From assembly GCF_000312385.1 (NCBI RefSeq), contig NZ_HE997628.1, forward strand, positions 254,997-318,996: a stretch of 64,000 nucleotides of DNA, written 5' to 3'. The notes beneath the pieces are model-generated. The model made no database searches, was not told where the DNA came from, and worked only from the letters and a program-made list of their open reading frames with translations. The stretch is from Tsukamurella sp. 1534 (GTDB lineage Bacteria > Actinomycetota > Actinomycetes > Mycobacteriales > Mycobacteriaceae). Positions 1-9,426 of the stretch are shown here, piece by piece. Position 1 is the stretch's first letter. Every line of letters starts with the position of its first letter. A program made the translations under genes and the position numbers.

Positions 1-410
1 CCGAGTAGCGAGAGCACCGCGGCGTGCCGGCGGGTCTGCTCGATGACGCCCTTGCGCGCGTCCGTCAGCAGGATCACCACCTGTGCGGTCGACGCGCCGG
101 ACACCGTGTTGCGGGTGTACTGCACGTGCCCGGGGGTGTCGGCGAGGATGAAGGACCGGCTCGGCGTCGCGAAGTACCGGTAGGCCACGTCGATCGTGAT
201 GCCCTGTTCGCGCTCGGCGCGCAGGCCGTCCACGAGCAGCGACAGGTCCGGGGTGTCGAGCCCCTTGTCGACCGACGCGCGCGTGACCGCGTCGATCTGG
301 TCCGCGAGAACCGACTTCGTGTCGTACAGCAGCCGCCCGACCAGAGTGGACTTACCGTCGTCGACCGAGCCGGCGGTAGCCAGGCGCAGGAGCGCGGGAG
401 CGCTGCTCAT
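1..410 (-). CDS. cysN: Sulfate adenylyltransferase subunit 1 (CysN), N-terminal part
   Basis: GTPase subunit of ATP sulfurylase, which with CysD converts sulfate and ATP to APS in the cytoplasm. About 136 codons are present and the gene runs off the left edge. The P-loop GSVDDGKST is at residues 14-22, the switch region [13 protein letters not shown] at 68-80 is typical of CysN, and DTPGH is at 91-95. The ATG overlaps the cysD stop (TGATG), so translation is probably coupled. Whether a C-terminal APS kinase (CysC) domain is fused, as in mycobacterial CysNC, cannot be seen here. Confidence 0.95.
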   Translation of the reverse strand, partial: MSSAPALLRLATAGSVDDGKSTLVGRLLYDTKSVLADQIDAVTRASVDKGLDTPDLSLLVDGLRAEREQGITIDVAYRYFATPSRSFILADTPGHVQYTRNTVSGASTAQVVILLTDARKGVIEQTRRHAAVLSLL

Positions 411-1339
411 CAGAAGTAGCCTTCCTTCTTGCGGTCTTCCATGGCGGCCTCCGAGACCCGGTCGTCGCCACGGGTGGCGCCGCGCTCGGTGAGCCGCGAC
501 GCCGCGACCTCGGCCATGATCTGCTCGTTGTCCGAGGCGGTCGACTCGATCGCGCCCGTGGTGGAACCGTCGCCCACGGTGCGGTACCGCACCGACAGCG
601 TGCGCACCTGCTCACCCTCGCGGGGGCCGCCCCAGACCCCGGACGTCATGAGCATGCCGTCGCGGTCGTACACCTCGCGCTCGTGCGCGTAGTAGATCGA
701 CGCCAGCTCGATGTCCTCGCGCGCGATGTAACGCCAGATGTCGAGCTCGGTGAAATTGCTGATCGGGAACACCCGCACGTGCTCACCCGGTGCGTGCCGG
801 CCGTTGTACAGGTTCCACAGCTCGGGGCGCTGCTTCTTCGGGTCCCACTGCCCGAAGGCGTTGCGCAGCGAGAAGATCCGCTCCTTGGCGCGGGCGCGCT
901 CCTCGTCGCGGCGGCCGCCGCCGAACACCGCGTCGAACCGGTTCTCGGTGATCGCGTCGAGCAGCGGCACCGTCTGCAGCGGATTGCGGATGCCGTCGGC
1001 GCGCTCCTCCAGCCGGCCGTCGGCGAGGTAGTCCTCGACCTTCGCCACGTGCAGGCGCAGGTTGTACTTCTCGACCATCCGGTCGCGGAAGTCGAGCACC
1101 TCGGGAAGGTTGTGCCCGGTGTCCACGTGCAGCAGCGCGAACGGCAGCGGCGCCGGCCAGAACGCCTTCACGGCGAGGTGCAGCAGGACCGTCGAATCCT
1201 TGCCGCCCGAGAACAGGATGACGGGGCGCTCGAACTCGCCCGCCACCTCCCGGAAGATGTGAATGGCCTCGGATTCGAGCGCGTCCAGCGTGCTGAACTC
1301 GCTGTCCGCGGGCGTGGTGGGGGGCTCGGTGATGGTCAT
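410..1339 (-). CDS. cysD: Sulfate adenylyltransferase subunit 2 (CysD)
   Basis: Adenylyl-transferring subunit of ATP sulfurylase, 309 aa, the usual family length. The PP-loop motif SGGKDS is at residues 44-49, and [18 protein letters not shown] and [15 protein letters not shown] are typical CysD segments. The ATG at 1339 overlaps the cysH stop by four bases (ATGA). The frame stays open far upstream, but similarity begins at this start. It belongs to the sir-cysH-cysD-cysN operon, the whole pathway from sulfate activation to sulfide. Confidence 0.96.
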   Translation of the reverse strand: MTITEPPTTPADSEFSTLDALESEAIHIFREVAGEFERPVILFSGGKDSTVLLHLAVKAFWPAPLPFALLHVDTGHNLPEVLDFRDRMVEKYNLRLHVAKVEDYLADGRLEERADGIRNPLQTVPLLDAITENRFDAVFGGGRRDEERARAKERIFSLRNAFGQWDPKKQRPELWNLYNGRHAPGEHVRVFPISNFTELDIWRYIAREDIELASIYYAHEREVYDRDGMLMTSGVWGGPREGEQVRTLSVRYRTVGDGSTTGAIESTASDNEQIMAEVAASRLTERGATRGDDRVSEAAMEDRKKEGYF

Positions 1340-2070
1340 GAGGCGTGCAATCCGCATTCTGTCTTGGTCGAACCGGCCCAGCGGCCGCTTCGAGGATCGG
1401 ATCCGGGTTCGGGCTTCTTGGTGCACGGCTGGCAGCCGATCGACGGGTAGCCCTCGTCGACCAGCGGGTTCACCAGGATGCCGTTCTCGTCGATGAACTG
1501 CTGCATCCGCTCGTCGGACCAGTCGACGATCGGGTTCACCTTGAGCAGGCCGAAGCCCTCGTCGAACGAGATGAACGGCGCGTTCGCGCGGGTGGGCGAC
1601 TCGACCCGGCGGATCCCGGTGACCCAGGCGCGGTAACCCGAGAGGGTCTCGCGCAGCGGCACCACCTTGCGCAGGTTGCAGCACTGCGCCGGGTCGCTCG
1701 CGAACAGGTCCTTGCCGACGGTGGCGTCCTGCTCGCCGACGCTCTGCGCGGGCGTCACGTTGAGCAGTTCCACCTCGTAGATCGACTCGACCGCGTCGCG
1801 CATGCCGATGGTCTCCGGGAAGTGGTAGCCGGTGTCCAGGAAGAGGACCTTCGGCCGCTCCTGCACCTGCTTGGCGAGGTGCACCAGCACCCCGTCCTGC
1901 ATGTTCGAGGCCACCACGAAGTCCTCGCCGAAGGTGTCCATCGTCCACTGGAGCAGGGTGAGCGCGTCGGCGCCCTCCAGCTCCTTCGACGCGCGCTCCG
2001 CGAGGGCGCGCAGCTCGTCGGCGTCGCGTCCGGTCAGGGGGTTCGACGGTGTCGTGTGGGGCGCGTTCAT
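1336..2070 (-). CDS. cysH: Assimilatory adenylylsulfate (APS) reductase
   Basis: Reduces APS to sulfite with thioredoxin as donor; 244 aa. The iron-sulfur ligands characteristic of APS (not PAPS) reductases are visible: CysCys at 130-131 and CxxC at 213/216. The C-terminal KTECGLH carries the catalytic cysteine (C239). The start overlaps the sir stop (ATGA), and the stop overlaps the cysD start. The 4Fe-4S motif means the pathway probably bypasses PAPS for sulfur assimilation. Confidence 0.95.
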   Translation of the reverse strand: MNAPHTTPSNPLTGRDADELRALAERASKELEGADALTLLQWTMDTFGEDFVVASNMQDGVLVHLAKQVQERPKVLFLDTGYHFPETIGMRDAVESIYEVELLNVTPAQSVGEQDATVGKDLFASDPAQCCNLRKVVPLRETLSGYRAWVTGIRRVESPTRANAPFISFDEGFGLLKVNPIVDWSDERMQQFIDENGILVNPLVDEGYPSIGCQPCTKKPEPGSDPRSGRWAGSTKTECGLHAS

Positions 2071-3800
2071 CGCAGGTCCTCATCCGCGGCGCGGAGCGTC
2101 CACTGCGCGAACCGCTCGTCGGGCTCCCGCTGTGCCACGAAGTTCCGCACCACTCGCTCGATGTAGTCCCCGAGCTCCGTCGACAGCACCTTGTGCTGGC
2201 GCAGCTTGCGGCCGAACCCGCTGTCGAGCCCGAGGCTTCCACCAAGGTGAACCTGGAAGCCCTCGACTTGATTCCCCTCGTGGTCGTCCACGAGCTGGCC
2301 CTTGAAGCCGATGTCGGCCACCTGGGACCGGCCGCACGAATTGGGGCAGCCGTTGATGTTCACCGTGATCGGGACGTCCAGCTGCGCGTTGATGTCGGCG
2401 AGCCGCTCCTCCAGGTCCGGCACCAGCACCTGCGAGCGCTTGCGCGTCTCGACGAAGGAGAGCTTGCAGAACTCGATGCCGCTGCACGCGATCAGGTTGC
2501 GGCGCCAGATCGACGGGCGGCCCTGCAGGCCCAGCGGCTGCAACTCGTCGATCAGGGAGTCGACCCGGTCGTCGGGGACGTCGAGGACGATGAGCTTCTG
2601 GTACGGCGTGAACGCGGCACGGTCCGAACCGACCCGCTCCATCGCGTCGGCGACCCCGCTCAGGACGGTGCCCGAGACGCGGCCGGCGATGGGGGAGAAG
2701 CCGACGGCGTTGAGGCCGTTGCGCAGCTTCTGCACGCCGATGTGGTCGACCGGGCGCTCCGGCTTCTCGGGCGCGGGACCGTCGATCAGCGTGCGGCCGA
2801 GGTACTCGGTTTCGAGGACTTCACGGAACTTCTCCACGCCCCAGTCCTTGACCAGGAACTTCAGCCGCGCCTTCGCGCGGAGCCGCCGGTAGCCGTAGTC
2901 CCGGAAGATCGAGACCACGCCCTCCCACACGTCGGGTACCTCGTCGAGCGGGATCCACGCGCCCAGCCGCTGCGCGAGCATCGGGTTCGTCGACAGGCCG
3001 CCGCCGACCCACAGGTCGAGGCCGGGGCCGTGCTCGGGGTGCTCGACACCGACGAAGGCGACGTCGTTGATCTCGTGGACCACGTCCTGCTGGCCCGAGA
3101 TGGCGGTCTTGAACTTGCGCGGCAGGTTCGAGTACTTCGGGTCACCGATGTAGCGGCGCACGATCTCGTCGATCGCGGGCGACGGGTCGAGGACCTCGCC
3201 GAAGGACTCGCCGGCCAGCGGAGAACCGAGCACCACGCGGGGGCAGTCGCCGCAGGCCTCGGTGGTCTTGAGGCCGACGGCCTCGAGGCGCTTCCAGATC
3301 TCGGGAACGTTCTCGATCTCGATCCAATGGAACTGGACGTTCTCGCGATCCGAGAGGTCGGCGGTGTCGCGGCCGAACTCGGTGGACAGTTCGCCGAGGG
3401 TGCGCATCTGCGCCACGTCGAGCTTCCCGCCGTCGCACCGCACCCGCATCATGAAGTACGGCGCTTCCAGCAGATCGATGTTCTCGTCGCCCGTGTACGT
3501 GCCGTCGTAACCCTGCTCACGCTGCGTGTAGAGGCCCCACCAGCGCATCCGCCCGCGCAGATCGGCCTTGTCGATCGAGTCGAAGCCCTGCTTCGAGTAG
3601 ATGTTCTCGATCCGGGCCCGCACGTTGAGCGGGTTGTCGTCGCGTTTGGTCTGCTCGTTCGCATTGAGGGGAGTGCGGTACCCCAGCTTCCACTGACCCT
3701 CCGACTTGCGCTTGGCAGGACGCGTGCGCGCCGGCCGCGTCGGCCGCGTCGGGGCGGCGTCACCGGCGGAGGGGACAGGGGCGTCGGCGATCGACGTCAT
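2067..3800 (-). CDS. sir: Ferredoxin-dependent sulfite reductase (NirA/SirA type)
   Basis: Six-electron reduction of sulfite to sulfide using siroheme and a 4Fe-4S cluster; 577 aa. The paired siroheme/4Fe-4S ligand motifs are C439-x5-C445 (CSGIEFC) and C485-x3-C489 (NGCPNSCGR). A basic, Pro/Thr-rich N-terminal stretch (about 30 residues) precedes the conserved domain. The RBS AGGAG lies just before the ATG. First structural gene of the operon, 79 bases downstream of a short leader-peptide frame. Homologous to M. tuberculosis NirA (Rv2391), which is a sulfite reductase despite its name. Confidence 0.95.
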   Translation of the reverse strand: MTSIADAPVPSAGDAAPTRPTRPARTRPAKRKSEGQWKLGYRTPLNANEQTKRDDNPLNVRARIENIYSKQGFDSIDKADLRGRMRWWGLYTQREQGYDGTYTGDENIDLLEAPYFMMRVRCDGGKLDVAQMRTLGELSTEFGRDTADLSDRENVQFHWIEIENVPEIWKRLEAVGLKTTEACGDCPRVVLGSPLAGESFGEVLDPSPAIDEIVRRYIGDPKYSNLPRKFKTAISGQQDVVHEINDVAFVGVEHPEHGPGLDLWVGGGLSTNPMLAQRLGAWIPLDEVPDVWEGVVSIFRDYGYRRLRAKARLKFLVKDWGVEKFREVLETEYLGRTLIDGPAPEKPERPVDHIGVQKLRNGLNAVGFSPIAGRVSGTVLSGVADAMERVGSDRAAFTPYQKLIVLDVPDDRVDSLIDELQPLGLQGRPSIWRRNLIACSGIEFCKLSFVETRKRSQVLVPDLEERLADINAQLDVPITVNINGCPNSCGRSQVADIGFKGQLVDDHEGNQVEGFQVHLGGSLGLDSGFGRKLRQHKVLSTELGDYIERVVRNFVAQREPDERFAQWTLRAADEDLR

Positions 3801-3827
3801 GGAGACTCCTGGGATTCATGGGATGGC

Positions 3828-3874
3828 GCGCCAGGGCTGGTGGCGCTCAGGGGCTCGACGCGCGAGGACGCGTC
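3828..3874 (-). promoter_or_regulatory. Two tandem hairpins between leader peptide and sir
   Basis: Read on the minus strand, the 79-base gap between leader stop and sir start contains GACGCG-N6-CGCGTC (3857-3874) and then GCGCCA-N7-TGGCGC (3828-3846), both perfect 6-bp stems. The second ends 27 bases before the sir start. Such structures fit leader-dependent control of sir translation or transcription; that role is inferred. Confidence 0.5.
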
Positions 3875-3879
3875 GGGAA

Positions 3880-3960
3880 TCAGGCCCGACAGCCGCTGCT
3901 GCAGACCCGCAGGTAGTCGATGTGCCGGCGCGATGCCAGCAGCTCACCCTGTCCATCCAT
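3880..3960 (-). CDS. Cysteine-containing leader peptide of the sulfur operon
   Basis: A 26-codon frame (29 if the upstream in-frame ATG at 3969 is used). It ends SRRHIDYLRVCSSGCRA, the arrangement (RRH-D-LR followed by cysteines) of the small putative leader peptides found upstream of actinobacterial sulfur-assimilation genes. Polycysteine short frames in mycobacteria are known to act as cysteine-responsive attenuators. Translation speed across the Cys codons could report cysteinyl-tRNA supply to the downstream sir-cysH-cysD-cysN operon. No convincing RBS precedes ATG 3960, and a CACAAT element ends 7 bases before it, so leaderless initiation is possible. Confidence 0.7.
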   Translation of the reverse strand: MDGQGELLASRRHIDYLRVCSSGCRA

Positions 3961-4057
3961 CGAGATCATTGTGCCACCGGATGGGCGCAGATGTGGAATC
4001 GGGTTCCGCTCACCGGTGCGCGAAATCCCGTGCCTGCGGACCTGCCAGACTGGACCC

Positions 4058-5227
4058 GTGCCCGTGCCCTCGACCCCAGAGCTCCGCCGGCTCGACGGTG
4101 CGACACCGTTCGGCCTGTACCTGCACGTTCCGTTCTGCGCGACACGCTGCGGGTACTGCGACTTCAACACCTACACGGCCGGTGAACTGGGGGGCTCCTC
4201 CTCGCCGCAGGCGTGGGCCGAGGCGATCGACGGCGAGCTCGCGCTGGCCAGGCGCACCGTCGGCGATGCCGAGGTCTCGACGGTGTTCGTGGGCGGGGGC
4301 ACCCCGTCGCTCCTGGGCGGCGACGGCCTGGCGGCCCTGCTGGACACCGCGCACCGTCATTTCCGGTTCGCCGACGACGCGGAGATCACCACCGAATCCA
4401 ATCCCGAGTCCACCTCGCCCGAGTTCTTCGCCCGACTCCGGGAGGCGGGGTTCACACGGGTGTCGCTGGGCATGCAGTCGGCGGCCGAGCACGTCCTTCG
4501 CGTCCTCGACCGCACGCACACCCCGGGAAGGGCCGTCGCTGCGGCGCGGGAGGCGCGCGAGGCGGGATTCGAGCACGTCAACCTGGATCTCATCTACGGC
4601 ACGCCGGGGGAGTCCGACGACGACCTGCGGGCCTCGCTGGGCGCCGTGCTCGACGCGGGTGTCGATCACGTGTCGGCCTACGCCCTCATCGTCGAGGACG
4701 GCACGGCGCTGGCCCGTCGGATCCGCCGCGGCGAGCTCCCCGACACGGACGACGACGTGCTCGCGCACCGCTACGAGATGGTCGACGCGGCGCTGCGGGA
4801 CGCCGGATTCGACTGGTACGAGGTGTCCAACTGGGCCCGCAGCGAGGCCGGGCGGTGCCGGCACAACGAGCTGTACTGGGAGGGCGCCGACTGGTGGGGA
4901 GCCGGGCCCGGCGCGCACGGGCACGTCGCGGGCACGCGATTGTGGAACGTCAAGCACCCGGCCCGGTACGCCGAGGCCGTCGCCCGCGGCGAGCTGCCGG
5001 TTGCCGGTCGCGAGACGCTCACGGACGAGGAGAAGCACGTCGAGGATGTGATGCTCCGGGTGCGGATGCGCTCCGGGCTGCCGCTCTCCGCGCTGCGCGC
5101 GGAGGAGGCCGTCCGCGCCGATCGTGAAGTGGCGCAGGGCAACCTGTCGCGCGAGGGGGAGTCGTACGTGCTCACCGACGCCGGCCGGCTGCTGGCCGAC
5201 GGGGTGGTCCGCCGGATCCTGGATTGA
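4058..5227 (+). CDS. hemW: Heme chaperone HemW (radical SAM, HemN-like)
   Basis: Radical SAM protein that binds heme and delivers it to target proteins; often annotated as oxygen-independent coproporphyrinogen oxidase. 389 aa from GTG 4058. The cluster motif CxxxCxxC is at residues 27/31/34, followed by DFNTY; the C-terminal HemN domain is complete. The GTG was chosen because the YLHVPFC core then begins about 20 residues in, as in the family; the frame is open further upstream but without homology. Divergent from the sulfur operon, as in M. tuberculosis (Rv2388c). Confidence 0.88.
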   Translation: MPVPSTPELRRLDGATPFGLYLHVPFCATRCGYCDFNTYTAGELGGSSSPQAWAEAIDGELALARRTVGDAEVSTVFVGGGTPSLLGGDGLAALLDTAHRHFRFADDAEITTESNPESTSPEFFARLREAGFTRVSLGMQSAAEHVLRVLDRTHTPGRAVAAAREAREAGFEHVNLDLIYGTPGESDDDLRASLGAVLDAGVDHVSAYALIVEDGTALARRIRRGELPDTDDDVLAHRYEMVDAALRDAGFDWYEVSNWARSEAGRCRHNELYWEGADWWGAGPGAHGHVAGTRLWNVKHPARYAEAVARGELPVAGRETLTDEEKHVEDVMLRVRMRSGLPLSALRAEEAVRADREVAQGNLSREGESYVLTDAGRLLADGVVRRILD

Positions 5228-5239
5228 GGGGTCGGAGGA

Positions 5240-5974
5240 TCACGACAGCCCCCACACCACCGTCACGGTCACCTTGAGGGACTGCTCGCCGGTCTCGATC
5301 GGCACCGGCGACGCGGCCGCGCCGGGGACGCCGTTGGCGCCGAACTCGCGGGTGGTCGGCTTGGTGGTGACGGGGACCTCGCTCACCGTGCGCACCTCGC
5401 CGAGCGAGCCGCCCGAGAGCTTCGCGTACTGCTCGGCGCGGGTCTTCGCCTCGGCGAACGCCTTGTCCCGCGCCGACGCCTTGAGCTCGTCGTCGTTCTC
5501 GATGTCGAAGCCGACCGACTCGATCCGGGTCGCGTCGCCGCCCGCCGTGGTCACGTCGCCCAGCAGCTTCGACGCCGTCTCCAGCTTGTGCACCTTGATG
5601 GTCAACGACTGGGTGGCCTCGTACGACGTGATCTCGGAGCCGGGCCCGTAGCGCGGATTGAGCTTCACGTTCGCCGTGCTGATCTGCGCCTTGTCCACGC
5701 CGTTCGCGCCCGCCGCGTCGATCACCTTCTGCGCGCGCGCCGACGCCTCGTTGAGGGCGGTGGAGACGTCGCCGGCCTGGTGCTGCACCGACATCTGCAC
5801 GGTGAGCACGTCGGGCTTACCCGAGGACTCGCCGACGCCGACCGCCGTGATCTCCCGCGGGGAGTCGTTGGAGGAACCGGAGGAGCCGCACGCCGTCAGC
5901 GCGCCCGCCGTCAGGGCCGCGGCCAACAGCGCCGCACTCGTCCGTCGTGCCGTGGTCGATCCGGAATTGGACAT
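5240..5974 (-). CDS. SIMPL-domain (DUF541) lipoprotein
   Basis: 244 aa with a signal peptide ending in lipobox LTAC (about residues 26-29) and a Ser/Gly-rich tether. The SIMPL domain follows, with its usual repeats of REITAVGVGESSGKPD and AFAEAKTRAEQYAKLSGGSLG. Predicted lipid-anchored on the outer face of the cytoplasmic membrane. Function of the family is poorly defined. The gene is convergent with hemW (12 bases apart) and is followed upstream by a second SIMPL gene in the same orientation. Confidence 0.8.
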   Translation of the reverse strand: MSNSGSTTARRTSAALLAAALTAGALTACGSSGSSNDSPREITAVGVGESSGKPDVLTVQMSVQHQAGDVSTALNEASARAQKVIDAAGANGVDKAQISTANVKLNPRYGPGSEITSYEATQSLTIKVHKLETASKLLGDVTTAGGDATRIESVGFDIENDDELKASARDKAFAEAKTRAEQYAKLSGGSLGEVRTVSEVPVTTKPTTREFGANGVPGAAASPVPIETGEQSLKVTVTVVWGLS

Positions 5975-6041
5975 GACCTCAGGGTGCCAGCGCTCCGCGC
6001 GCCCCGTGGCGCTTCGCCGGTTACGGCAACGCCGTCCCCGG

Positions 6042-6668
6042 TTACCCCAACTCCCATTCCACGGTGACCCGGGCGGACACGGTGCGCTCGCCCGCGTGCA
6101 TCGCCGGGGCGCCGCCGCCGGGCGCGGCGCGCGCCGCGAACATCACCTCGCGCTGCGGGGCGGCCCGGGGTTCGTCGACGATCGACAGCACCGCTCCCAG
6201 CGACGCCCCGGCGAGCGCGGCGTACTGCTCGGCGCGCGCCCGCGCATCCGCGAACGCCGCCTCCCGCGCAGCGGCGGCCGGGCGCTCACCGTCGGACAGC
6301 GCGAACGTGACGGAGTCGATCCTGGCCGCGTCCCCGGCGGCGACCGCGACGGCCTGCAGCACCCGCGCCGCGTCCGCGACGTCCCGGACGGTGAGTACGA
6401 GGGCCTCGGTCGCGGAGTAGCCCTCCAGCCGGCGGTCCTCCCAGGGCCCCGTCTCGACGGTCTGCAGTCCGAGGTCCGTGGTGGCGACATCGGCCTCGGC
6501 GACGCCGGCGGCGCGCACCGCGTCCACCACGGCGCGGGCGGCGTCCCCGGCGCCGGCGAACGCGGACTGCACGTCGGCGGCGCGCTTCTCGACCCCCACC
6601 CGCGCCACCACCACGTCCGGGATGGCGGGGGCTGAGCCGGTGCCGGTCAGGCGGATGGAGCGCGTCAT
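6042..6668 (-). CDS. SIMPL-domain (DUF541) protein without signal peptide
   Basis: 208 aa, paralogue of the neighbouring lipoprotein: TGTGSAPAIPDVVVARVGVE near the N-terminus and AFADARARAEQYAALAGASLG in the middle. It starts directly with MTRSIRLTGTG, with no hydrophobic signal or lipobox, so it is predicted cytoplasmic. The ATG at 6668 was chosen because similarity begins there, although the frame is open upstream. The two genes look like a tandem duplication in which one copy lost or never had export signals. Confidence 0.75.
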   Translation of the reverse strand: MTRSIRLTGTGSAPAIPDVVVARVGVEKRAADVQSAFAGAGDAARAVVDAVRAAGVAEADVATTDLGLQTVETGPWEDRRLEGYSATEALVLTVRDVADAARVLQAVAVAAGDAARIDSVTFALSDGERPAAAAREAAFADARARAEQYAALAGASLGAVLSIVDEPRAAPQREVMFAARAAPGGGAPAMHAGERTVSARVTVEWELG

Positions 6669-6679
6669 GGTGGATCCCT

Positions 6680-7033
6680 TCAGTCGCGGCGGGCGTGTTT
6701 GCCGTACGCCCCCGAGGATGCCGGACGCGGCGGGGTGCCGGGCGGCAGCGCGTGCACGCGGCAGTGCAGGACCTCGCGCCCGCGCAATGCGGAGCGCACC
6801 GCGCGATGCAGGCCGTCCTCCAGGTACAGGTCGCCGTTCCACTCGACCGCGTGCGGGAACAGGTCGCCGAAGAACGTCGAGTCCTCGGACAGCAGCCGGT
6901 CCAGGGCGAGCACCGTCGTCGTGGTCACGATGTCGGACAGGCGCACCTGCTGCGGCGGGATCTGAGACCATTCCCGGGCGGTGAGGCCGTGGTCGGGATA
7001 CGGCTTCCCGTCGATGACGCCCTTGAAGATCAC
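6680..7033 (-). CDS. Conserved hypothetical protein with ParB-like core
   Basis: 117 aa. The pattern [18 protein letters not shown] ... [19 protein letters not shown] resembles the ParB/sulfiredoxin-type fold, where a D-G-x-H-R loop follows a strand; this is my pattern comparison, not a search. A gene of similar size lies beside hrcA in M. tuberculosis (Rv2375). It sits divergent to hrcA with 71 bases between starts, a shared promoter region. Function unknown. Confidence 0.7.
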   Translation of the reverse strand: MIFKGVIDGKPYPDHGLTAREWSQIPPQQVRLSDIVTTTTVLALDRLLSEDSTFFGDLFPHAVEWNGDLYLEDGLHRAVRSALRGREVLHCRVHALPPGTPPRPASSGAYGKHARRD

Positions 7034-7104
7034 GGCTCGACTGTAGCCCGCGTAAACTGGACCTTCGAGAGAAGACGATGGGAACGGGAGGTGTCACGCC
7101 CACG

Positions 7105-8139
7105 ATGTCGACCACCGAGGACCGTCGATTCGAGGTGCTGCGCGCGATCGTCGCCGATTACGTGGAGACGCAGGAGCCCGTGGGCTCCAAGGCCCTCGTC
7201 GACCGGCACCACCTGGGCGTGTCCAGCGCCACCGTCCGCAACGACATGGCGGTCCTCGAGGCCGAGGGCTACATCACCCAGCAGCACACCAGCTCGGGCC
7301 GGATCCCCACCGAGAAGGGGTACCGGCAGTTCGTCGACCGGATCGCCCAGGTCAAGCCGCTGTCGGCCGCGGAACGGCGCGCCATCCTGCAGTTCCTGGA
7401 GACCGGGGTGGACCTCGACGACGTGCTGCAGCGCTCGGTGCGGCTGCTGGCCCAGCTCACCCGCCAGGTCGCGGTGATCCAGTACCCGGTGCTGAGCTCG
7501 GCGCGGGTGCGCCACCTGGAGGTGGTCGCGCTCGCCCCCACCCGCCTGCTGCTGGTGGTGATCCTCGATTCGGGCCGCGTGGAGCAGCGTCTCGTGGAGC
7601 TGGGTGACCCGGCGTCCGACGAGGACCTCTCGCGGCTGCGGGAGCTGTTCGGCGCCGCGGTGCACGGCAAGCTCATCCCGGACGCCTCGATGGCCGTCGC
7701 GGATCTGGCGCCGCTGGCGGACCGGGACCTGCGGGACGCCGTGATCCGGGTGTCGACGGTGCTCGTCGAGACCCTCGTCGAGCGCGCCGACGACCGCCTC
7801 GTGCTCGGCGGCACCGCGAACCTCACCCGCAACGCGGGCGATTTCGACGCGATGTCCGGATCCCTCCGGAGCGTGCTGGAGACGCTGGAGGAACAGGTCG
7901 TCGTGCTGAAACTGCTCACCGTGCGGCAGCAGCCGGGCATGGTGTCCGTGGCCATCGGGTCGGAGACGCAGGACGAGAACCTGCGCGGGACCTCGGTGGT
8001 GTCCACCGGCTACGGTTCGTCGGGCGCCGTGTTCGGCGGTGTGGGCGTGCTGGGGCCGACCCGCATGGACTACCCGGGCACCATCGCCTCGGTGGCGGCC
8101 GTGGCGCGGTACGTCGGCGAGGTTCTCGGCGACCGCTGA
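7105..8139 (+). CDS. hrcA: Heat-inducible transcription repressor HrcA
   Basis: Winged-helix repressor of class I heat-shock genes, which binds CIRCE elements. 344 aa from ATG 7105, matching the 343 aa of M. tuberculosis HrcA. An in-frame ATG at 7078 would add nine unmatched residues. The N-terminal HTH is around [20 protein letters not shown], and the conserved C-terminus is [20 protein letters not shown]-like. GGAGG lies 13 bases before the chosen start. No CIRCE element is visible nearby. Followed by dnaJ and rsmE as in mycobacteria. Confidence 0.93.
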   Translation: MSTTEDRRFEVLRAIVADYVETQEPVGSKALVDRHHLGVSSATVRNDMAVLEAEGYITQQHTSSGRIPTEKGYRQFVDRIAQVKPLSAAERRAILQFLETGVDLDDVLQRSVRLLAQLTRQVAVIQYPVLSSARVRHLEVVALAPTRLLLVVILDSGRVEQRLVELGDPASDEDLSRLRELFGAAVHGKLIPDASMAVADLAPLADRDLRDAVIRVSTVLVETLVERADDRLVLGGTANLTRNAGDFDAMSGSLRSVLETLEEQVVVLKLLTVRQQPGMVSVAIGSETQDENLRGTSVVSTGYGSSGAVFGGVGVLGPTRMDYPGTIASVAAVARYVGEVLGDR

Positions 8140-8253
8140 CCTCGCCGAATGGCCGCATCGCCATACGTGGTGGAATCATGGGTTGAGTGCGGGTGTGTCA
8201 GGTCCGCAGACAGAACGTAGACGACGAAGTACGTGCAAGGGGATTTATCAACC

Positions 8254-9420
8254 GTGGCCCGTGACTACTACCGCATCCTCGGGGTCGATTCGAAGGCCTC
8301 CGACCAGGAGATCAAGCGCGCGTACCGGAAGTTGGCCCGCGAGCTGCATCCGGATGTGAATCCCGACGAGGCGGCGCAGGAGAAGTTCCGCGACGTCTCC
8401 GACGCGTACGAGGTCCTCAGCGACCCCGAGAAGCGTCGCGTCGTGGACATGGGCGGTGATCCGCTCGACAGTTCACCCGGGGGCTTCGGCGGCGCCGGCG
8501 GCTTCGGCGCCGGCGGATTCACCGGCGGCCTGGGCGACGTCTTCGAGGCGTTCTTCGGCGGCGGGATGGGCGGCGGCGGCCGCGGGCCCCGCGGCCGTGT
8601 GCGCCCGGGCAACGACGCCCTCATCCGCATGGAGCTCGACCTGGAGGAGTGCGCGACGGGCGTGAGCCGGGAGCTCACCGTCGACACCGCGATCCTGTGC
8701 GACAAGTGCCACGGCTCGGGCACCGAGGGCGACTCCAAGCCGTCGATGTGCCCCACCTGCCACGGCGCCGGCGAGGTGCAGTCGGTGCAGAGGTCGTTCC
8801 TCGGCCAGGTCATGACGTCGCGGCCGTGCCCCACCTGTTCCGGGGCCGGCGAGGTCATCGAGAACCCGTGCACCAAGTGCAGCGGCGACGGCCGGGTGCG
8901 CTCGCGCCGCTCGCTCACCGTGAAGATCCCCGCCGGCGTCGGCGACGGGATGCGGGTGCGGCTGGCCGGTCAGGGCGAGGTGGGCCCGGGCGGCGGCCCC
9001 GCCGGCGACCTCTACGTCGAGGTCACCGAGTCCGAGCACGAGTTCCTCGTCCGCGAGGGCAGCACGCTGCACGTCACCGCGCGGGTGCCGATGTTCGACG
9101 CCGCGCTGGGCGGCAGCATCGACGTGCCAACCGTGATCGACGGGGAACTCACCGTGGAGATCCCGCCCGGCACCCAGTCCGGCGACACCAAGGTGCTCCG
9201 CGGCCACGGCATGCCCCAGGTGAACGCGCAGACGCGCGGCAACCTGGTGGTCCACTTCGACGTGGTCGTGCCCGCGCGCCTGGACAAGAAGCAGACCGAG
9301 AAGCTGCGCGAGTTCAAGGCGCTGTTCCCCGGGGAGCAGCCGCAGGTGGCGCGGCGCGGCACCGCCGACCAGGGCGGCGGCCTGTTCTCCCGCCTGCGCG
9401 ACACGTTCGCCGGACGGTAA
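8254..9420 (+). CDS. dnaJ: Chaperone DnaJ (DnaJ2 type)
   Basis: Hsp40 co-chaperone stimulating DnaK ATPase; 388 aa from GTG 8254 (RBS AAGGGG). The J domain carries HPD at residues 32-34. A Gly-rich linker ([13 protein letters not shown]) follows, then four CxxCxGxG zinc repeats ([32 protein letters not shown]), then the C-terminal substrate domains. The 114-base gap from hrcA contains an isolated GAGTGC but no full CIRCE site. Closely resembles M. tuberculosis DnaJ2 in architecture and order. Confidence 0.93.
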   Translation: MARDYYRILGVDSKASDQEIKRAYRKLARELHPDVNPDEAAQEKFRDVSDAYEVLSDPEKRRVVDMGGDPLDSSPGGFGGAGGFGAGGFTGGLGDVFEAFFGGGMGGGGRGPRGRVRPGNDALIRMELDLEECATGVSRELTVDTAILCDKCHGSGTEGDSKPSMCPTCHGAGEVQSVQRSFLGQVMTSRPCPTCSGAGEVIENPCTKCSGDGRVRSRRSLTVKIPAGVGDGMRVRLAGQGEVGPGGGPAGDLYVEVTESEHEFLVREGSTLHVTARVPMFDAALGGSIDVPTVIDGELTVEIPPGTQSGDTKVLRGHGMPQVNAQTRGNLVVHFDVVVPARLDKKQTEKLREFKALFPGEQPQVARRGTADQGGGLFSRLRDTFAGR

Positions 9421-9426
9421 CCGCCG

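Noticed and set aside
2049-5051. 1,000-codon plus-strand open frame
   Set aside because: Antisense to cysH and sir and then an off-frame of hemW; no domain, typical GC-driven shadow.
8140-8253. CIRCE element for HrcA
   Set aside because: Only a single GAGTGC half is present before dnaJ; no GCACTC-N9-GAGTGC dyad at hrcA or dnaJ.
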